Under the pieces are notes generated by a model, which saw only the letters and a list, made by a program, of their open reading frames with translations, searched no databases and was not told the DNA's origin. DNA of 64,000 nt, taken from contig VXCM01000313.1 of the NCBI GenBank assembly GCA_014773175.1, positions 62,001 through 126,000 on the forward strand. The letters are read 5' to 3'. The position numbers and the translations under genes were made by a program. The stretch is from Lucifuga dentata. Taxonomy: Eukaryota > Chordata > Actinopteri > Ophidiiformes > Bythitidae. This document shows, one piece after another, positions 1 to 13,013 of this stretch (within the stretch, counting starts at the first letter, position 1; every line of letters starts with the position of its first letter).

Positions 1-2809
1 TAAGGCATTTTGAGTCATGCAGTTATGTTTTTCCAATGGGGAAACTACATTGCTTTGAGTAATTAATACACTAACATGACAGAAGAAAATGGAGACAGAT
101 CTTGCTGCAGTCACAAATTGTGGGTTATATTCTGGTCTCCAATGTGGTGGAGGTGTTTGGATTTGTATCATCCGTCTCTCTGATGTATTATGGAGTGGGA
201 GCTCTGATCCATGAAAGTGTGGGGGATGGGCTGTAGGTTAGAAGTACAATACCCTGTAAATCTTTGTGTGTGTATCTGTGTGTCTGTTTAACAATTTATT
301 GGGGGTTCTTAAGGACAAACCATGTTGCTTATTTTACTGCTGAACTTATTCCAAGTGCAGCAGTGCCTGGAATCAATCAAAATTGTTTATATACTTTTGC
401 CCAAGGTCATCGTTGATACTATTTTGGTCTTTAAAGTGGTCATTCATGCACACCATCTGCAAAATAAACAAGCATCCAGGTGTATTTTATTTCTGAATAC
501 TACAACTGGGTTGAAAAAAAAAATGCAAACTGTCTTCGAAAATTGGTAGTGATGTTTGTGACCTCTTTTAAATGCACAGGGACTACCTTAATTATAGGTG
601 AAAAACAAAGCTGATCTTCAGCATCCAGACACATATCCTCGCCTCTACATTTTTCTCTGCAATGCTCCATGAAGCAGCAGTACTGGAAAATACCTGATCA
701 TTAACCACATAACTTGCAACAGCGCTGTAATAGATCAGTTGAGGTCTGAAGCTGAGTGCCAGCAGAGACCCAGTACTGAAGAGCCTAATGATTCAGGAGA
801 TTACATCATGTCATTTGCAATAAAGGAAAGACAATTAATAACTGTTTTGGGAAAATGAGCATGTGTGTGTATGTAAGAGAGAGGGAAAGAAAATAGAGCT
901 GTGGGGGGTGCAAAGAGAAGGAATGAGACAAAGGAGAGAGAGAATACTTCAAGCATTATTATTTAAAAGGTGAAATAAGCACACTAAGGAGAGGACAATG
1001 TGTCTATACAATCTTGCACATAAACAACTTTGCAAGCCAGTGACTGTGGCTGCTCATGCTTGGATGGTGCCCAGAAGAAGCCTTGAAGTAAAATGACAAA
1101 TGAGTCATTTGAAGACGCCCCCTCACACAAACCTGTCACCACATCTAAACATCCTGCAAGTCACTGTGTAGCTTGTTCTATTTTTAGTGGATTTCCAGTT
1201 AAAATAACAATGTCAGATGAACATCTGGCTGCTTTACTGAGCTAAAATCTGTAAGGAATGACCTTATTTTTTTTTTTCTTAGAAGGCACTTATATGGTTC
1301 TCAAATAACACCAGGGCACAAAATTGACATCAGGGCATTTCTTATGCCTGATTATTTCATGATATGGATTATCCAAATCGTTAATTACAAATGAATACAT
1401 TTAGTCAATATAAGGAAACAAAATAATCTCCTTGCTCTCTGGGGATTAACATAGAGAGAGCTCCAACACAAACCAACCACTGCACTTTCCTGATAGAAAC
1501 TGTAAAGCTTTTATCAAATCATTCATTGCAAGGGAGAAGGAAGGGTCACATTCTAAGTATAGCAAAGCTGGAGAGTCTGTGGGTGGAAAAAATGTAGAGA
1601 AGCAAAATCAGACACTTTGAGGGAAAATTAACTGATTAAGTAGGAAGGAAATATTCAGAGTTGCAGGGGGGAACAAATCACTGATTAACCCCAAAACTCT
1701 TATGATGATATATTCACCAATGACAGGATAAAAGACAAGGGATGGAGAGGACAATAAGAGAGCTAGAGACGCAGAAAAGGACACACTAGTCAAATAATGT
1801 TTTATATCACATACTGACTGCAGTATTGGATGGTGGTAAGGAGGACTTGCTATCTAGGCATTTTTCCTCATTAACATGCCTAGTAGAACAGCTTATACTT
1901 CCTCACAAAGTCATTTTATTTCTGTGACTCAGGTACACCACATATTTTTTTTTTCATTTTATCACTTGCAATCATCATTTATCTTTATGATTACATGTTT
2001 GTTTACTAAACCCACTTAAGGAGACAAAGCCCAAATTGCATTTGCAAGGTATTGCTATTATAGAGCCATTATGCTTACAGGAAAACATTTTCACTGTGAC
2101 CTTTAATTAAAATGCAACCCTCATACAAATTTTCTTGGCTGTTGAACTAGGAGATTGGGAAGTTCTCATCCTCGGGGGCTTGTTTGGTCTTTAGGCTGAG
2201 TGGAGTTGCACACCGCACAGCTCCTGTTGTGCAACACCCTGCTCCTGTTATTAGAGCTACATGTTACAGCAAAACTGCCAAGAGGTAACTGTAATAAATG
2301 GTGCTCCTATACATCCATTCTATTCAAGGGTGATGAAGACTTTTGATGTATAATGGAAAACTAGGCAATAACAATAACTCAGGGAACTGGATACACACAC
2401 AAACACTGTGTATCTGAGTGGAAGCAACATGATCTATATGCCATCCCTGTAAATGCAGATATGTATAAAATCATACAAGTGCACAAGCATACATATATGA
2501 GCTTCCATATGAACACACATAAAGGAAACATACAGTGTATGAAGACTACAGCACAAACCCACAGAGAGCGACACCCAAGCCAATACTGATTTATGGTGCA
2601 TTCAGTGGCAGCAGAATAATTTCAGTATTATGTTTCTGTGGAGGAGCAAACAGAGGGACAGGTTACATCAGCTCTCACAGCCCTCAGAGCTGTTAGAAAC
2701 TGAAGGCCTCTGGCATAAGCTGCAGAATTTCGACTGAATTATTCTTAATGACTCAAGCTTTAGTTTCTAGACCTGTTGAATAATTTGTGATATTAAAAAA
2801 CAAACAAAC

Positions 2810-2936
2810 AAAAAAAAAAAATATGCTGATTTATTGTTGTCAAAGAAAAAGGTTTTCTTTCTGACTTGTCAANAAAAAAAAAAAATATGCTGATTTATTG
2901 TTGTCAAAGAAAAAGGTTTTCTTTCTGACTTGTCAA
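2810..2936. repeat. Direct duplication across a single-N contig join
   Basis: A 63-nt stretch (2,810-2,872: twelve A residues, then the unit starting tatgctgattt) is repeated exactly after the N at 2,873 (2,874-2,936). An exact copy on each side of one N is what results when two overlapping contig ends are joined without being merged. It is probably an assembly artefact, not a biological repeat. Confidence 0.85.
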
Positions 2937-3760
2937 GTCACATAAATCACTAAGATAAGTATTTTGCTTCAAGGTCTGATATTCAAATTGTTTTAGAAGG
3001 CCCTGCCAAAAGAATCAAAGACTTTTAGCTAAACCCTTTAAGCTAGTGGCACAGGACAGTCATCCGTGATTGCAAAGATGACATTCGCTCTGGGGCTGCT
3101 TCAGTCAAATAAATGGGATTGTCTGTTTGGAAACATTCAACTTTGTGTAGCTGTGGAACAAAACTGAGCACGTCTGCTGTGGACTACCTTGAAATGACAG
3201 ATAATTGGCAATAAACCACATTTTCTTGCCTTTCTTATTTCAAATTGTGCACAAAACTCATTTAACATTCATACTTCATACTTTACTCACTCTCGACACA
3301 GATGCATACACAGAGAGTGTCTCAATCTCTGCTGGCCACTGATAAGCCTCAACAAAGCCAACAGAAGGGATTCTTGCACATCCATCTGCAGTGCAGCTCT
3401 GAACCAACTGAGCAGAATCCGAACATCCTGGATTGTCAAAAAGGCCTTTAGCTGATTAATGATCGTTATGGACTTTGATCCTGGCAACCAGGAACCAGAA
3501 ATTATCATAAACAATTTGTGGACTCCACTGCAACAGCATGTTTCATTCTGAGCAGCATAATCTAGAAAAAAGATAAACAGCCTCAGCAAGTTACAAGTAC
3601 AAGATATTGCAATTAGAAACACCCTATTTTTGCATCACCATGACAACAGAAAATGTTGCGGATGGTGATATTATTAGTTCTCACACAACATCTTCAACTT
3701 GCTACGCCCTCAGATGTAACCAGTGTAGCTGAGGAGGGGGAGGGGGACAGGCCTTCATAT

Positions 3761-3762
<2 letters not shown>

Positions 3763-3795
<33 letters not shown>
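3763..3795. repeat. (CA)n microsatellite
   Basis: About sixteen uninterrupted CA units, followed by CG-interrupted units, in the kcnab1 intron. Confidence 0.95.
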
Positions 3796-3799
<4 letters not shown>

Positions 3800-3930
3800 G
3801 CACTTTAATTTGGCAGAGACAGAGAGAACTGTAAAGAATCTATAAAATTCAGATTGTCAAGAACAAGATTCCTAGTAAGATTGTGTCCAAAGCAATAATG
3901 GCATTAACCAAACTGCTTGAGTCAGAGGTT

Positions 3931-3934
<4 letters not shown>

Positions 3935-3984
<50 letters not shown>
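3935..3984. repeat. (GA)n microsatellite
   Basis: About 25 pure AG units in the kcnab1 intron. Confidence 0.95.
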
Positions 3985-3987
<3 letters not shown>

Positions 3988-5461
3988 CAGAAAGAATCAG
4001 AGAGAGGAGTGATGGGATGTGACAGATGAGATCCTTCATCCAATATTTGCTTGTCTGTATGATGAAAATTGGGGATTTGCTAAGGATTTGGAAGCAGCTT
4101 TACAGTAAACATCTTCCACCTGTTTTTACAAGGAGCTGCAAGAATGAGCAGATTCCTGTGTTACAAATCACATAAACCGCAGCAAGTCACACAACTTACT
4201 GAAAGATCTTTCGAACAAGTCCTTTTGTAGCAAAAACAAGCAGGGAAAATTTGTGCGATTTTTGGTAGTTGTATCTATAATGTTTTTTTTTTGTTTGTTT
4301 TTTTTTTAAGTGAAATGGAGGATTATAGGTTTCCAAAATGGATCTTCTTGCTTAATGGGAAAATCTTTTTGTCAGTACTGAAGCAGTCAATACAATGGAT
4401 CAACAAGGCTTGTTTGGTGCTGGGAACAGATTGGAGTTAGCCATTTCAATGTTGTTATGGAAACGAGAGGAGCTTTTGACAACCAGACACTTATCACATT
4501 GAGCAATTATGTATCCAGTCTGCCCAGATTCTGTCCATTATTGCTTTTTTAATGAACTTACCACTTTTCTCTTTCAATATTTTCTCTCATTTTGTCTTTT
4601 TTTCTTTTGTTCTTTTGTTTGTCCTGTCTTCCTGTCATCCACATCTGTCCTGCTTCCTCTCATTCTCTCTCTCTTCATCCTGACAGAGAAAATGATGATG
4701 TCACTCTCTCCACTAGGTAAATAATGTAAGGTGAAAGCTACTCTTTTGCTCCTGTGGTCTGGGTTAAGAGCCCACTCACTGAGATAAGAAAGCACTGTTT
4801 ACTCAGCCAAGCCTTGTTACAACTCCCACACTGACACACATGGAGAGCTCAGCTGCACAGCTTTGCTTTCTTCTGTCACATTTTTCACAGTTACTGCATG
4901 ATCATAACTAAAGTCAGCTTTGATGCAGCCAGGTATTGTAGAGTAGATGCAAAAGCACTTAATATATCTGGTGATTTATTTAGTTAAGTGGAATTTCCAA
5001 AGTAATCAGCATGCATTAGCTGGGAGATGCAGGTCCAACTAAACAAAATAAAAACTATACCAAACTGTATCACATTTACCAAAGGTATGGGGCTTAACAG
5101 ATTACTTTGATTTATGAATTACTTAAGGGAAATAGTGTCATTTGCAATTCTGCCATGTTTGCTTTGCCAACTTAGTCACATCATCGATGACTTGTTTTTC
5201 TTTTGTAGTACAGAATGATTTATTGACCTAGATTCAATGAGTGATGCATAATGTCAGTGTGAAGGATGTCTGTAAAATACACTAATAATGCTGTAATAAA
5301 TCCTCATTTTTCTTCTTTGTTCTAACTGGGTAATCTGCTGAGCTGTAAAACCCAGTTTACTGCTACTTCATTACACTGGTGAGAATTATAGCTACTGCTC
5401 TTATAATACTATTAACTATTAATTATAACTGTTAACTTTGTTTTACAATGATCTGATGGTC

Positions 5462-5551
5462 CATCCATCCATTTTCTAAACCCGTTTGTCCTGTTGAGGG
5501 TCACGGGGGGGCTGGAGCCTGTCCCAGCGGTCATAGGGTGAGAGGCGGGGT
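5462..5551 (-). repeat. Truncated copy of a common teleost dispersed repeat
   Basis: The segment starts with catccatccattttctaaac and contains a ggtcac-ggggggctggagcctgtccca core and a tgagaggcggggta end. This is the reverse complement of the 3' half of the widespread fish repeat whose longer copy lies at about 12,298-12,622. The match is by recognition, without alignment. Confidence 0.7.
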
Positions 5552-6307
5552 ACAAAAAAATCAATGTCAAGTTTGACCTACCCACACCTTTACATACTGC
5601 AGTATGTTGTGTTTACATTTCTGATAAACTGGACACGATCCACACTGAAGTGTTTTTCAGTACAAGCAGCTGATACAGGTATTCACCATTTTTGGCATGC
5701 ATCAACATCTATATTTTATCTATCATCAGTTAAAAAAAATCTTGTTTTTCTCTTCAACCTGTACCTGGAAATCACCTGCTTATATCTATAATTTTTTTTT
5801 TTTTTTTTTTTTTTTGCATAAACCACAGCAGATTCCATGTCTGATGCAGCTGTGGAATAACTAACATTTGCTAATAAAGTACCATCTCTTACAAATCTAT
5901 CTTGAAACACATTATCCCACTTACTGCCTCTCACTAGCTGCCTCTTTACTCCATTGTTTCATTTGGGATCATTTTGATTTATTTAGGCATTCTTTTATTT
6001 ATCTATATAAATAGATAGATATCTATATAAATAGTATTCTTTTGTAATTTGGGTTCAATCATTGATTTATTTATTTTCTCTAACAGTTTACTCTCTACAC
6101 CGCAGAAAGGTTGCCAGTCCACCAGAGGATATTTAATTTACTTATTTCACTTGTGTCTTTCATTATATATCTATCTTTGAAATTTGCTATGTACTGATTT
6201 TGTGTGTGTGTGTGTGTGTGTGAGTGCACTTTTACTGTAGTTTGATCATTCCACATATAAACATAGCTGCTTCTTTCCCACTGCCCTCTCACAGTCAGTC
6301 TACGTAC

Positions 6308-6522
6308 CGGTACTTCATGCCAGTGAGCTTGGCTGTGGATTCCTTGAGGTTGTGGTGGTAGCGGTGAGTGAAGGAGCCCAGGCTGCGCGCTATCAGGGCC
6401 ACTGTGCGGAAGCGGGCACGAGCCTGGCTACCTGTATTGGGGCTGGTGGCATTCTGCTTGTTGTGCTCGCCATTACGTGGGGCCTTCAGCCCGTGGTCTG
6501 TACATGCAAAGGACACCTGCAT
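6308..6522 (-). CDS. kcnab1: kcnab1 alternative first coding exon, Kv-beta-1.1 type
   Basis: This exon encodes the N-terminus of a voltage-gated K+ channel beta-1 subunit. Such cytoplasmic proteins bind Kv1 alpha subunits, and in Kv-beta-1.1 the N-terminus acts as an inactivation ball that plugs the pore from inside. Translation starts MQVSFACTDHGLK and continues through ARARFRTVALIARSLGSFT and LKESTAKLTGMKY, close to mammalian Kv-beta-1.1 (MQVSIACTEH..., ARSLGTFT, LKESTAKQTGMKYR). The ball cysteine at position 7 is kept. The exon gives 71 codons plus two bases (CG of an Arg codon) and ends at a good donor, CG|GTACGT. I chose the ATG at 6,522 because it matches the family start; an in-frame ATG at 6,540 is less likely. 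The conserved aldo-keto-reductase-like core is not in the window, so the gene is partial here because of the window edge. Confidence 0.92.
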
Positions 6523-8879
6523 GGCTGTTGGCAGATACAAAGGCCTCTAGAATTGCTCCAAGACAAACAAAGCTTTGTTTGTGTTCATAAAGTGGTCAAC
6601 AGTCTGAGGTCAGTAATTCTTGACAATTTTACTGAATTTCATATGGATGGCACAGGTAGGACAGTGTCTTTTTGTTTGGATGTTGTTGGAGTAAAATCTC
6701 AAGCTGATGTTAAATCAAGAGAGGACATAGTAGCAGTGCAGTCCTCGCCACTTTGGACTGAGCAAGCTGCTGCCAGTGGGTGAAGAGATGAGATGGGGAT
6801 CCTTCGCAGGCCCCACTCCACCTGAAAATGTGAGAAAGGATGGAGATGGAGGGAGAAGTAAGAATGAGTAGCTCAAAGAGTCACCCAGTGAGAAAAGGGA
6901 AAGCACTTGAAGTGTGTGGAAATGTGTGTGTTACATGGGTTAAAGGGCTGAGAAGGGAAAATTCTCTTCTCTGAACAGACTGATCTGAGGAAAAACCTGT
7001 GACTGCTTCTGTTTTTAAGAAATTTTCCTAATGTCACACCTGTCTATCCTGTTTTATCTAGCTCACGTGTATCTTTTCTTTGCCCATCTCACCTTTTGTC
7101 AAGATTTTAATATCCTGCTTACAAAGCCTGAGCCTGTGTCCTTCTAGTGCTTTTCTTTTTGGGCTACCCGGGAGGTTTTGTCAGGCTGCTAAAAGTTGTT
7201 GGTGTCTGGTGAGTTTTTCTTGCCCTCTGACTTCGGCTAAGCCTCTGTCCTCACTAAGGCTGCACCATTACACTGTACACACACACACATGCACACACAA
7301 TCACGGACACCCTCTCATTTCTATAACAAAAACATAAAATGCTTACTCCTGCAAACAAATACTAGCAATATTACAAATCATCTCTACTGCATTTCTATTC
7401 ACAAGACACACATATCTTTACTGATAAAAGAGTTCTTACACCAAGTGAGTTGTCAGCACTCTCTGAGAAGTAGAGGTGAAAAAAGGCCTGATTCTTGATT
7501 GATGTGTGCCCTTCTGCAACTTTAAGAGGAATCCAGCAGTGTTACACAGCAAGCATAAGTCCTGGAAAGATCCGCATCCCATCACAATCAGCAGGAGTGT
7601 TTCCCTTGGCTGTTCTCTGGCCTAGTGACCAGTCTTGTCCGTTTCCAAAGTCCTCAAAGAAGTAAGAAGGCTTATGGTCCCTGGCTTTGCAGAAAAAAAG
7701 CTCTGTTTGATAAAAAGCAATAGTAACAGACACGTGAAGAGCAGGAGGATGAGAATGGAGAATGCATGGTACCTCTCTTCAGGGAGAAGAGGACAGATGC
7801 ACAGTGAGAGAGGGAGTGAGGAGGCGAGGAGCGGCGTGTGTAGAGTGTAGAGAATGAGCCTGGCACTGAATGAGGAGGAGACACAGTGTGTATAGGCTAC
7901 CGGCTCTGACTGACTGGCTGAAAGAACTGCAGTGTTTTTCACTATGGCACCACACACATTCAGAAAGAGAGGGAGAAAGNGTCCATTCTGAATGACATCA
8001 AGTGAGTTCACGTGTGTGTGACTGTATGCGCTCAGAGAAAAAGAATCAGACAGGATGTTAAGGTAGAGTAATATTGTTGATTACAGTGAACTACAGTACA
8101 TGCGTTAAACACGTACATATATGTGGTGCGTTTGAGTTCACTGTGTTGTGTCTGCTGTACTAGTGCATGCCCTCTTTACACTCCACTTACCTTTTCAGTC
8201 CTGGAATAAGTATTTACTTCTAACTCAAAACCCCTGTACAAATGGCATATAGGCATTGTTTTCCATGTTACATACTTTGAAAGATTACAGTCTATTTTCA
8301 CTCCGGACAAAGTGGCAACAATAAAATAAAGCATAAACCAGGCAGCGTTCAGGCAGAGCAGTGTCTTTTAGTCCTCCCCCACAGAGCAGCAATGTGACAA
8401 TGCAGGATTTCATGGTTCATTGAACATCCACAAACCTTGAGGCCAACACAGTTTTATTTATATCCATGTGATTGCATTTGATAACCAAAGACATTGCAGC
8501 AGTCAGTCAGGCCTGCATCTTTGTGAAGCTGAGGGCAGTTTCTGCGACAGAAGTAAACATCTGGATAGCCTATAGGTTGTCTTTATGTTGTGTTTCTCTA
8601 TGCCGTGCTGAATAGTACATGATGGCATGCAATATCTGATGTGAACATTTTATTGTCTTCTCAAGTGCACTAAATTCACAGCAGTGCTAGACTATATTTC
8701 AGCGTAATGCTACCTCAAAGATGACCTGACCCAAGGCCCTTTGATTACCTAAGCCAAGGACGTTGTGTTTTTGCTTGAGTCTGTTTGTTAGCAGGATTAT
8801 TCAACAAGTTACCAACCAGTTTTTGCAAAATATAGAGCATGGCCCAAGGACGAATCCATTGACTTTCAGGCTTTCTGAA

Positions 8880-9493
8880 AGGACCGTACTGACCATTTTG
8901 CATGTTTATATGTTGACAACTGTTTCCCAAAGGATAAAACCATATTTCAGTTTTTCTGATACTTTGCAAAATCTCTTAATCTTTCAAATCAAATATGAAA
9001 GCAATCACTCACCTTAAAAAGTTCTTCACCTGCTAATAGTTATGCAGCCTTATGAAGTCACAGTTCGTTTAAATTTTTCAATAAACGCAGGTCTTCTTTT
9101 GGGACTATATTCCCTGGTGGAGACATATATTNTTTAAATTTTTCAATAAACGCAGGTCTTCTTTTGGGACTATATTCCCTGGTGGAGACATATATTCACT
9201 CTACGTTTTTTATTGTGCTTTAACGCTAAAATTACATAACTTTGAATAAAGCCTGAATACACATCTTGTTCGTGATGATGGATTACCCATCCTAAGAACA
9301 TTTCAAGTATCAACAAGTTGATTTTAATTGTGTACCAGAATGAATTGAAACCAATGGGGTATGGAAGGTAGGAAAAAAAAATTTTTAATTCACCGTTCCA
9401 GTAGTATTCTTTGGGAAATGATTGTCAGTAACATTACGTGTATGAAAATTGAATATATTAGGCTCAAACATGCAAAATGGTTGGTATGGTCCT
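8880..9493 (-). mobile_element. TTAA-flanked miniature inverted-repeat transposon, copy A
   Basis: The ends are inverted repeats of about 90 nt: the left end starts aggaccgtactgaccatttt and the right end reads back as aggaccataccaaccatttt. It runs opposite to the copies at 16,031 and 53,433. It encodes no transposase. It carries a 64-nt artefactual duplication around the N at 9,132, so its true length is about 549 nt. The flanking target site is degraded (TGAA on the left, TTTA on the right), so it is an older insertion. Confidence 0.85.
9068..9196. repeat. Direct duplication across a single-N contig join
   Basis: The 64 nt at 9,068-9,131 are repeated exactly at 9,133-9,196, separated only by the N at 9,132. 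Other copies of the transposon that contains it hold this segment once, which strongly supports an assembly artefact. Confidence 0.9.
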
Positions 9494-9850
9494 TTTAACA
9501 TTACAAGGTAGAATGTTTTTCCACATCTTTATTAATTTCTTCAAACATCATAAACCAATCTGAATGAAAAAAAAAAATCAGGCATATTTATCACATAATA
9601 GACTATCAATAATCTAGATCGAGGAGACTAAAATATACACTTATTAGTGGGGAATATTAATGGAAATGTTGTACAGTAACAGCAGCCACTAATGTTAGGT
9701 AAGATTATTCTGATTCAGTAGCATGCAAATGGTTTTGACATAATTACAGGGAAAGATTCAGAAAAATGTCACATTCATTTTCCAGCATCCCAACCTAACA
9801 CATGACATATCACTGGAAAGCCCAGGATGTCCTCTTTACAATATGACAGA

Positions 9851-9973
9851 GATTGATAGAGTAGTTCAAAATATTAAAAGGAGAGGCATGTGAACAAAAT
9901 GTCTACTCCAANGATTGATAGAGTAGTTCAAAATATTAAAAGGAGAGGCATGTGAACAAAATGTCTACTCCAA
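9851..9973. repeat. Direct duplication across a single-N contig join
   Basis: The 61 nt at 9,851-9,911 (starting gattgatagagtagttcaaa) are repeated exactly at 9,913-9,973 on the other side of the N at 9,912. This is a probable unmerged contig overlap. Confidence 0.88.
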
Positions 9974-11090
9974 TGGACACACACTGATGGGCTGGGTTTC
10001 AGGAGGATAATGAAGCTTTCCCTTTTTGGCCAGTATATTATTAGAAGAAGACTAATTTTGTCTTGGCTGGTTCAGCCTTAGAAGAGGTATCCACATTAGT
10101 TTGCTTTTCTAACCTTGTAGATACTGTTCATTCTGCAAACAGTTATGAAATTTGACCCTAAGAGGTGATTTTTATTTTGTCTTATATATTATAATTATTG
10201 GAAGAAGCCTAAAAGAACAAATCACCCCTAAACTCGTACCCTTGCAAAACAATTGTAAATCACATATGTCAGGGACTTTGTGACCCCCTGAAGGGAAACA
10301 GCTCCTGGTTGAGAACCACAGCTTTATTGTGATTTTTGCAGCAGCCTCCTCTATGCTGCATTCTGTTGCCTGCCAGCAAGTCTTGTTCTGGTTTGATCAT
10401 ATTCTGCAGCACTCTAGAGTACCGCATAGATGGAGGAAGTTGCAGATGCTCTTCTAATGTCATCAGCACCTCCAAGGCTAGAACTTCCTCCCTGTCGGTC
10501 CCATTTAAAAGTGTGTCAGTCAAATGCGTCAATTAGAACTCTTACATTCTCAGCTGGAATCCCCAATGGGCGACAATGCTGTTACCCTTAGGCTAACCAC
10601 TTTACCTTAATTGCTCCAGTAAGAATCTACTTAAGTTCTGAAACTTGGTTGCTAAGACGCAAATCTCCATATGGTGTGTACATAATGACCAAGACACTGC
10701 ACTAAAAGGACAGACAAATCCCTGCAAAATGACCTTAACCTAAACCTAGATTTCCCACTACTGGGAACATTTGTCGGCTTAGCTCAGTAAGAACTGCCTG
10801 TATTTCTCAGATATCATTTAATTTATACAGGATACAGAGATGTTTCTTGCCAGACAAATAAGACACATAAAACTTGATTCCATATCAGGTGATTACAGAC
10901 CTGTAAACATTATTCTGCTTGACAAAAACATTTTATTGCTCTCTTTCCCATTTTGCTGTTATGTTCAAAAGGCTATTCAATCATCTAATAGATAGTTTTT
11001 CTTATCAGTGCTAACCTGCTGGTGAGAAAATGAGAGATAATGAAGGGGGAGGGAAACCTTTCCGAGCTCTCTGTGATGTCATTGCTGCAG

Positions 11091-11093
<3 letters not shown>

Positions 11094-11130
<37 letters not shown>
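11094..11130. repeat. (CT)n microsatellite
   Basis: About 18 pure CT units, followed by a long pyrimidine-rich stretch to about 11,280. Confidence 0.95.
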
Positions 11131-11137
<7 letters not shown>

Positions 11138-12297
11138 CACATTCATTTCATTCCCTTTTTATTTTTCTCTGCAATCCCCTTTTGCACTCACATCTTCTGT
11201 CTCTATTATCTCCTTTCTCTCATCGCTGCTTCCCATCTCATTTCATTATCTCCCCTCTTCCCTCCCTCTCATCTCTCTGCAATAAATCACCATATAACAT
11301 GACTTTTCCTCATTGTCGTTTCAACTCCAACCCTTAGTTTTCTGCTGCAGATGAGCCTGGGAGCACAACTCATTATGATGCACCGCACACACATAGAAAC
11401 ACCACAGAGGAAGAGTAGGTTGTTTAATCTGCCATAACAGAATAGTACTGACTCTACTGGCTGTGTGGAAATAATGGCCACGGTTATCGGACCAGCTAAC
11501 ACGTATGAAATAATGGTGTTTGACTCTGAATCTGGGAGGGGAGACCAGCATGATAAGAGCAAGTCATCATCATCACATAGCTGTCATCCTTCATCATCAT
11601 AACCAGAACCATCGTTGCCATCCATAATCATCATCATTTCATTATCATAACCATTATTCCCATTATCATCATTGTCACCACCACCACCACCGTGGTATTT
11701 AATATTATTACCATCAGTGCAACCATCTCAGCTTCTACTGCAACCTGATTTTGAATTTAAATTGCTGGAGTTTATTATTGATGAATGCTGACGTCTTCAT
11801 CATGGCAGCCTCTACAGGTGGCTAATGACTGACTATGCATCTGCCCAGCAGGTGTATAGATTTATAGCAGTGATACTGAATGATATATGAAGGTTGATAA
11901 GCCACTTCATGCAGCTCCTTTTGTTTGCAATGGTGAAGCTTCACCACCAATGTAAAATTAGCAACAAAATTTACATCAATATCAAAATTAAATGCACTCA
12001 TTGGGAAGAGTAGTTGTTTCCCAAAACTGGAGAAATTAGGTTTTCAATGAACAATATGGGAAAATCTTTTTGGTAATTTTGAAATTAAATAATGAAAAAT
12101 TTTGAATTTTCCAAAAGTGGAAAATGTGTGGGAGAATAGAGATAAAAGGTGTTTCACCCTGTTGCATCCTGGATTTAGACTTTGAGTCCAATTTTGAAGA
12201 TTTTCATGCTTTCAAGTCTGGTGAAAAAATTACATGCTGTTCTTCATATTTTGTATAAATTCATCAACCTGTATTCCTTTTGTTTTTCATTTTCCCT

Positions 12298-12622
12298 TTG
12301 GCATGGTGGCTTCATAGTTAGCACTGTTGTGTCACAGTAAGATGGTCCTGGGTTTGAATCCAGCTAGGTCCTTTTTGAGTGGAGTTTGCATGTTTTCCCC
12401 ATGTCTGTGTGGGTTTCCTCCCACCTCCAAAGGTGTGCAGATTAGATGAATTGGAAACTCTAAATTGACTGTAGGTGTGAATGAGTTTGTCTCTGTGTTT
12501 GTCAGCCATGTGATAGGCTGGCAACCTGTCCAGAATGCACCTGCCTTTCGCGACTGCTGGGATAGGCTCCAGNCCCCCCCCCCCGCCACCCTGAACCAGA
12601 CAAGCGAGTATGGATGAATGTT
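12298..12622 (+). repeat. SINE-like teleost dispersed repeat
   Basis: The order of landmarks matches a repeat common in fish genomes: gcatggtggc, tagttagcactgtt, cctgggtttgaatcc, gtggagtttgcatgtt, gtgtgggtttcctccc, aactctaaattg, tgataggctgg, gcgactgctgggataggctc, and a tggatgaatg tail. The ggtttgaatcc element resembles a Pol III B box (GGTTCGANNCC), so a tRNA-derived SINE origin is possible. It is diverged from the usual form and is broken by the N at 12,573. A shorter, inverted copy lies at 5,462-5,551. Confidence 0.75.
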
Positions 12623-12949
12623 TCCCTTTCTGAAACCCTTAAGATAATGTCAAAAATGCAACACCAAAATACAATGTTTTTAACCCAACAACACCAAGAG
12701 CTTCAATTGTATCATTCTGGCTGCTGTGCAGTGGAGTAAAAAGTGAAAATTTTCCATTGAAATGCTGAAATGTAATGGAGTAAAACACAAAGTGGCCCAA
12801 AGTGGAAATTCTAATATGTTATCAGTCAATTCAAATTATTAATACAGTCACAATGGCCCAAACTACCAAAGAATACTAATGAAATAGCTGCAGATTTTGC
12901 CATAATAAAGACCATTAGTATAAAACAAGTGATCATTATCATGAAAATG

Positions 12950-12951
<2 letters not shown>

Positions 12952-13011
<60 letters not shown>
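12952..13011. repeat. (CA)n microsatellite
   Basis: About 30 uninterrupted CA units, one of the longest perfect dinucleotide tracts in the window. Confidence 0.95.

Positions 13012-13013
<2 letters not shown>

Larger units (their letters stand above)
1..6307 (-). other. kcnab1: kcnab1 intron, left part of window (non-coding)
   Basis: Both kcnab1 first exons in this window must splice to common exons that I cannot find here, so this stretch is read as intron downstream of the Kv-beta-1.1-type exon. It is AT-rich, with a (CA)n tract near 3,763, a (GA)n tract near 3,935, a single-N contig join at 2,873 and a reverse-oriented piece of a common fish repeat near 5,462. An open frame at 3,287-3,622 (minus, 111 codons) has no domain or flanking splice sites that I recognise, and I do not call it a gene. 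I looked for the conserved start of the common kcnab1 core and did not see it. Confidence 0.6.

Noticed and set aside
3763..3984. Arrays of CA and GA as a possible CRISPR or satellite
   Set aside because: They are plain dinucleotide microsatellites without spacers, in vertebrate DNA.
6352..6783. 143-codon plus-strand open frame
   Set aside because: It is the antisense shadow of the kcnab1 Kv-beta-1.1-type exon and continues into non-coding sequence.
12298..12622. Possible tRNA gene suggested by a ggtttgaatcc B-box-like element
   Set aside because: No cloverleaf can be formed around it; the surroundings match a dispersed repeat.
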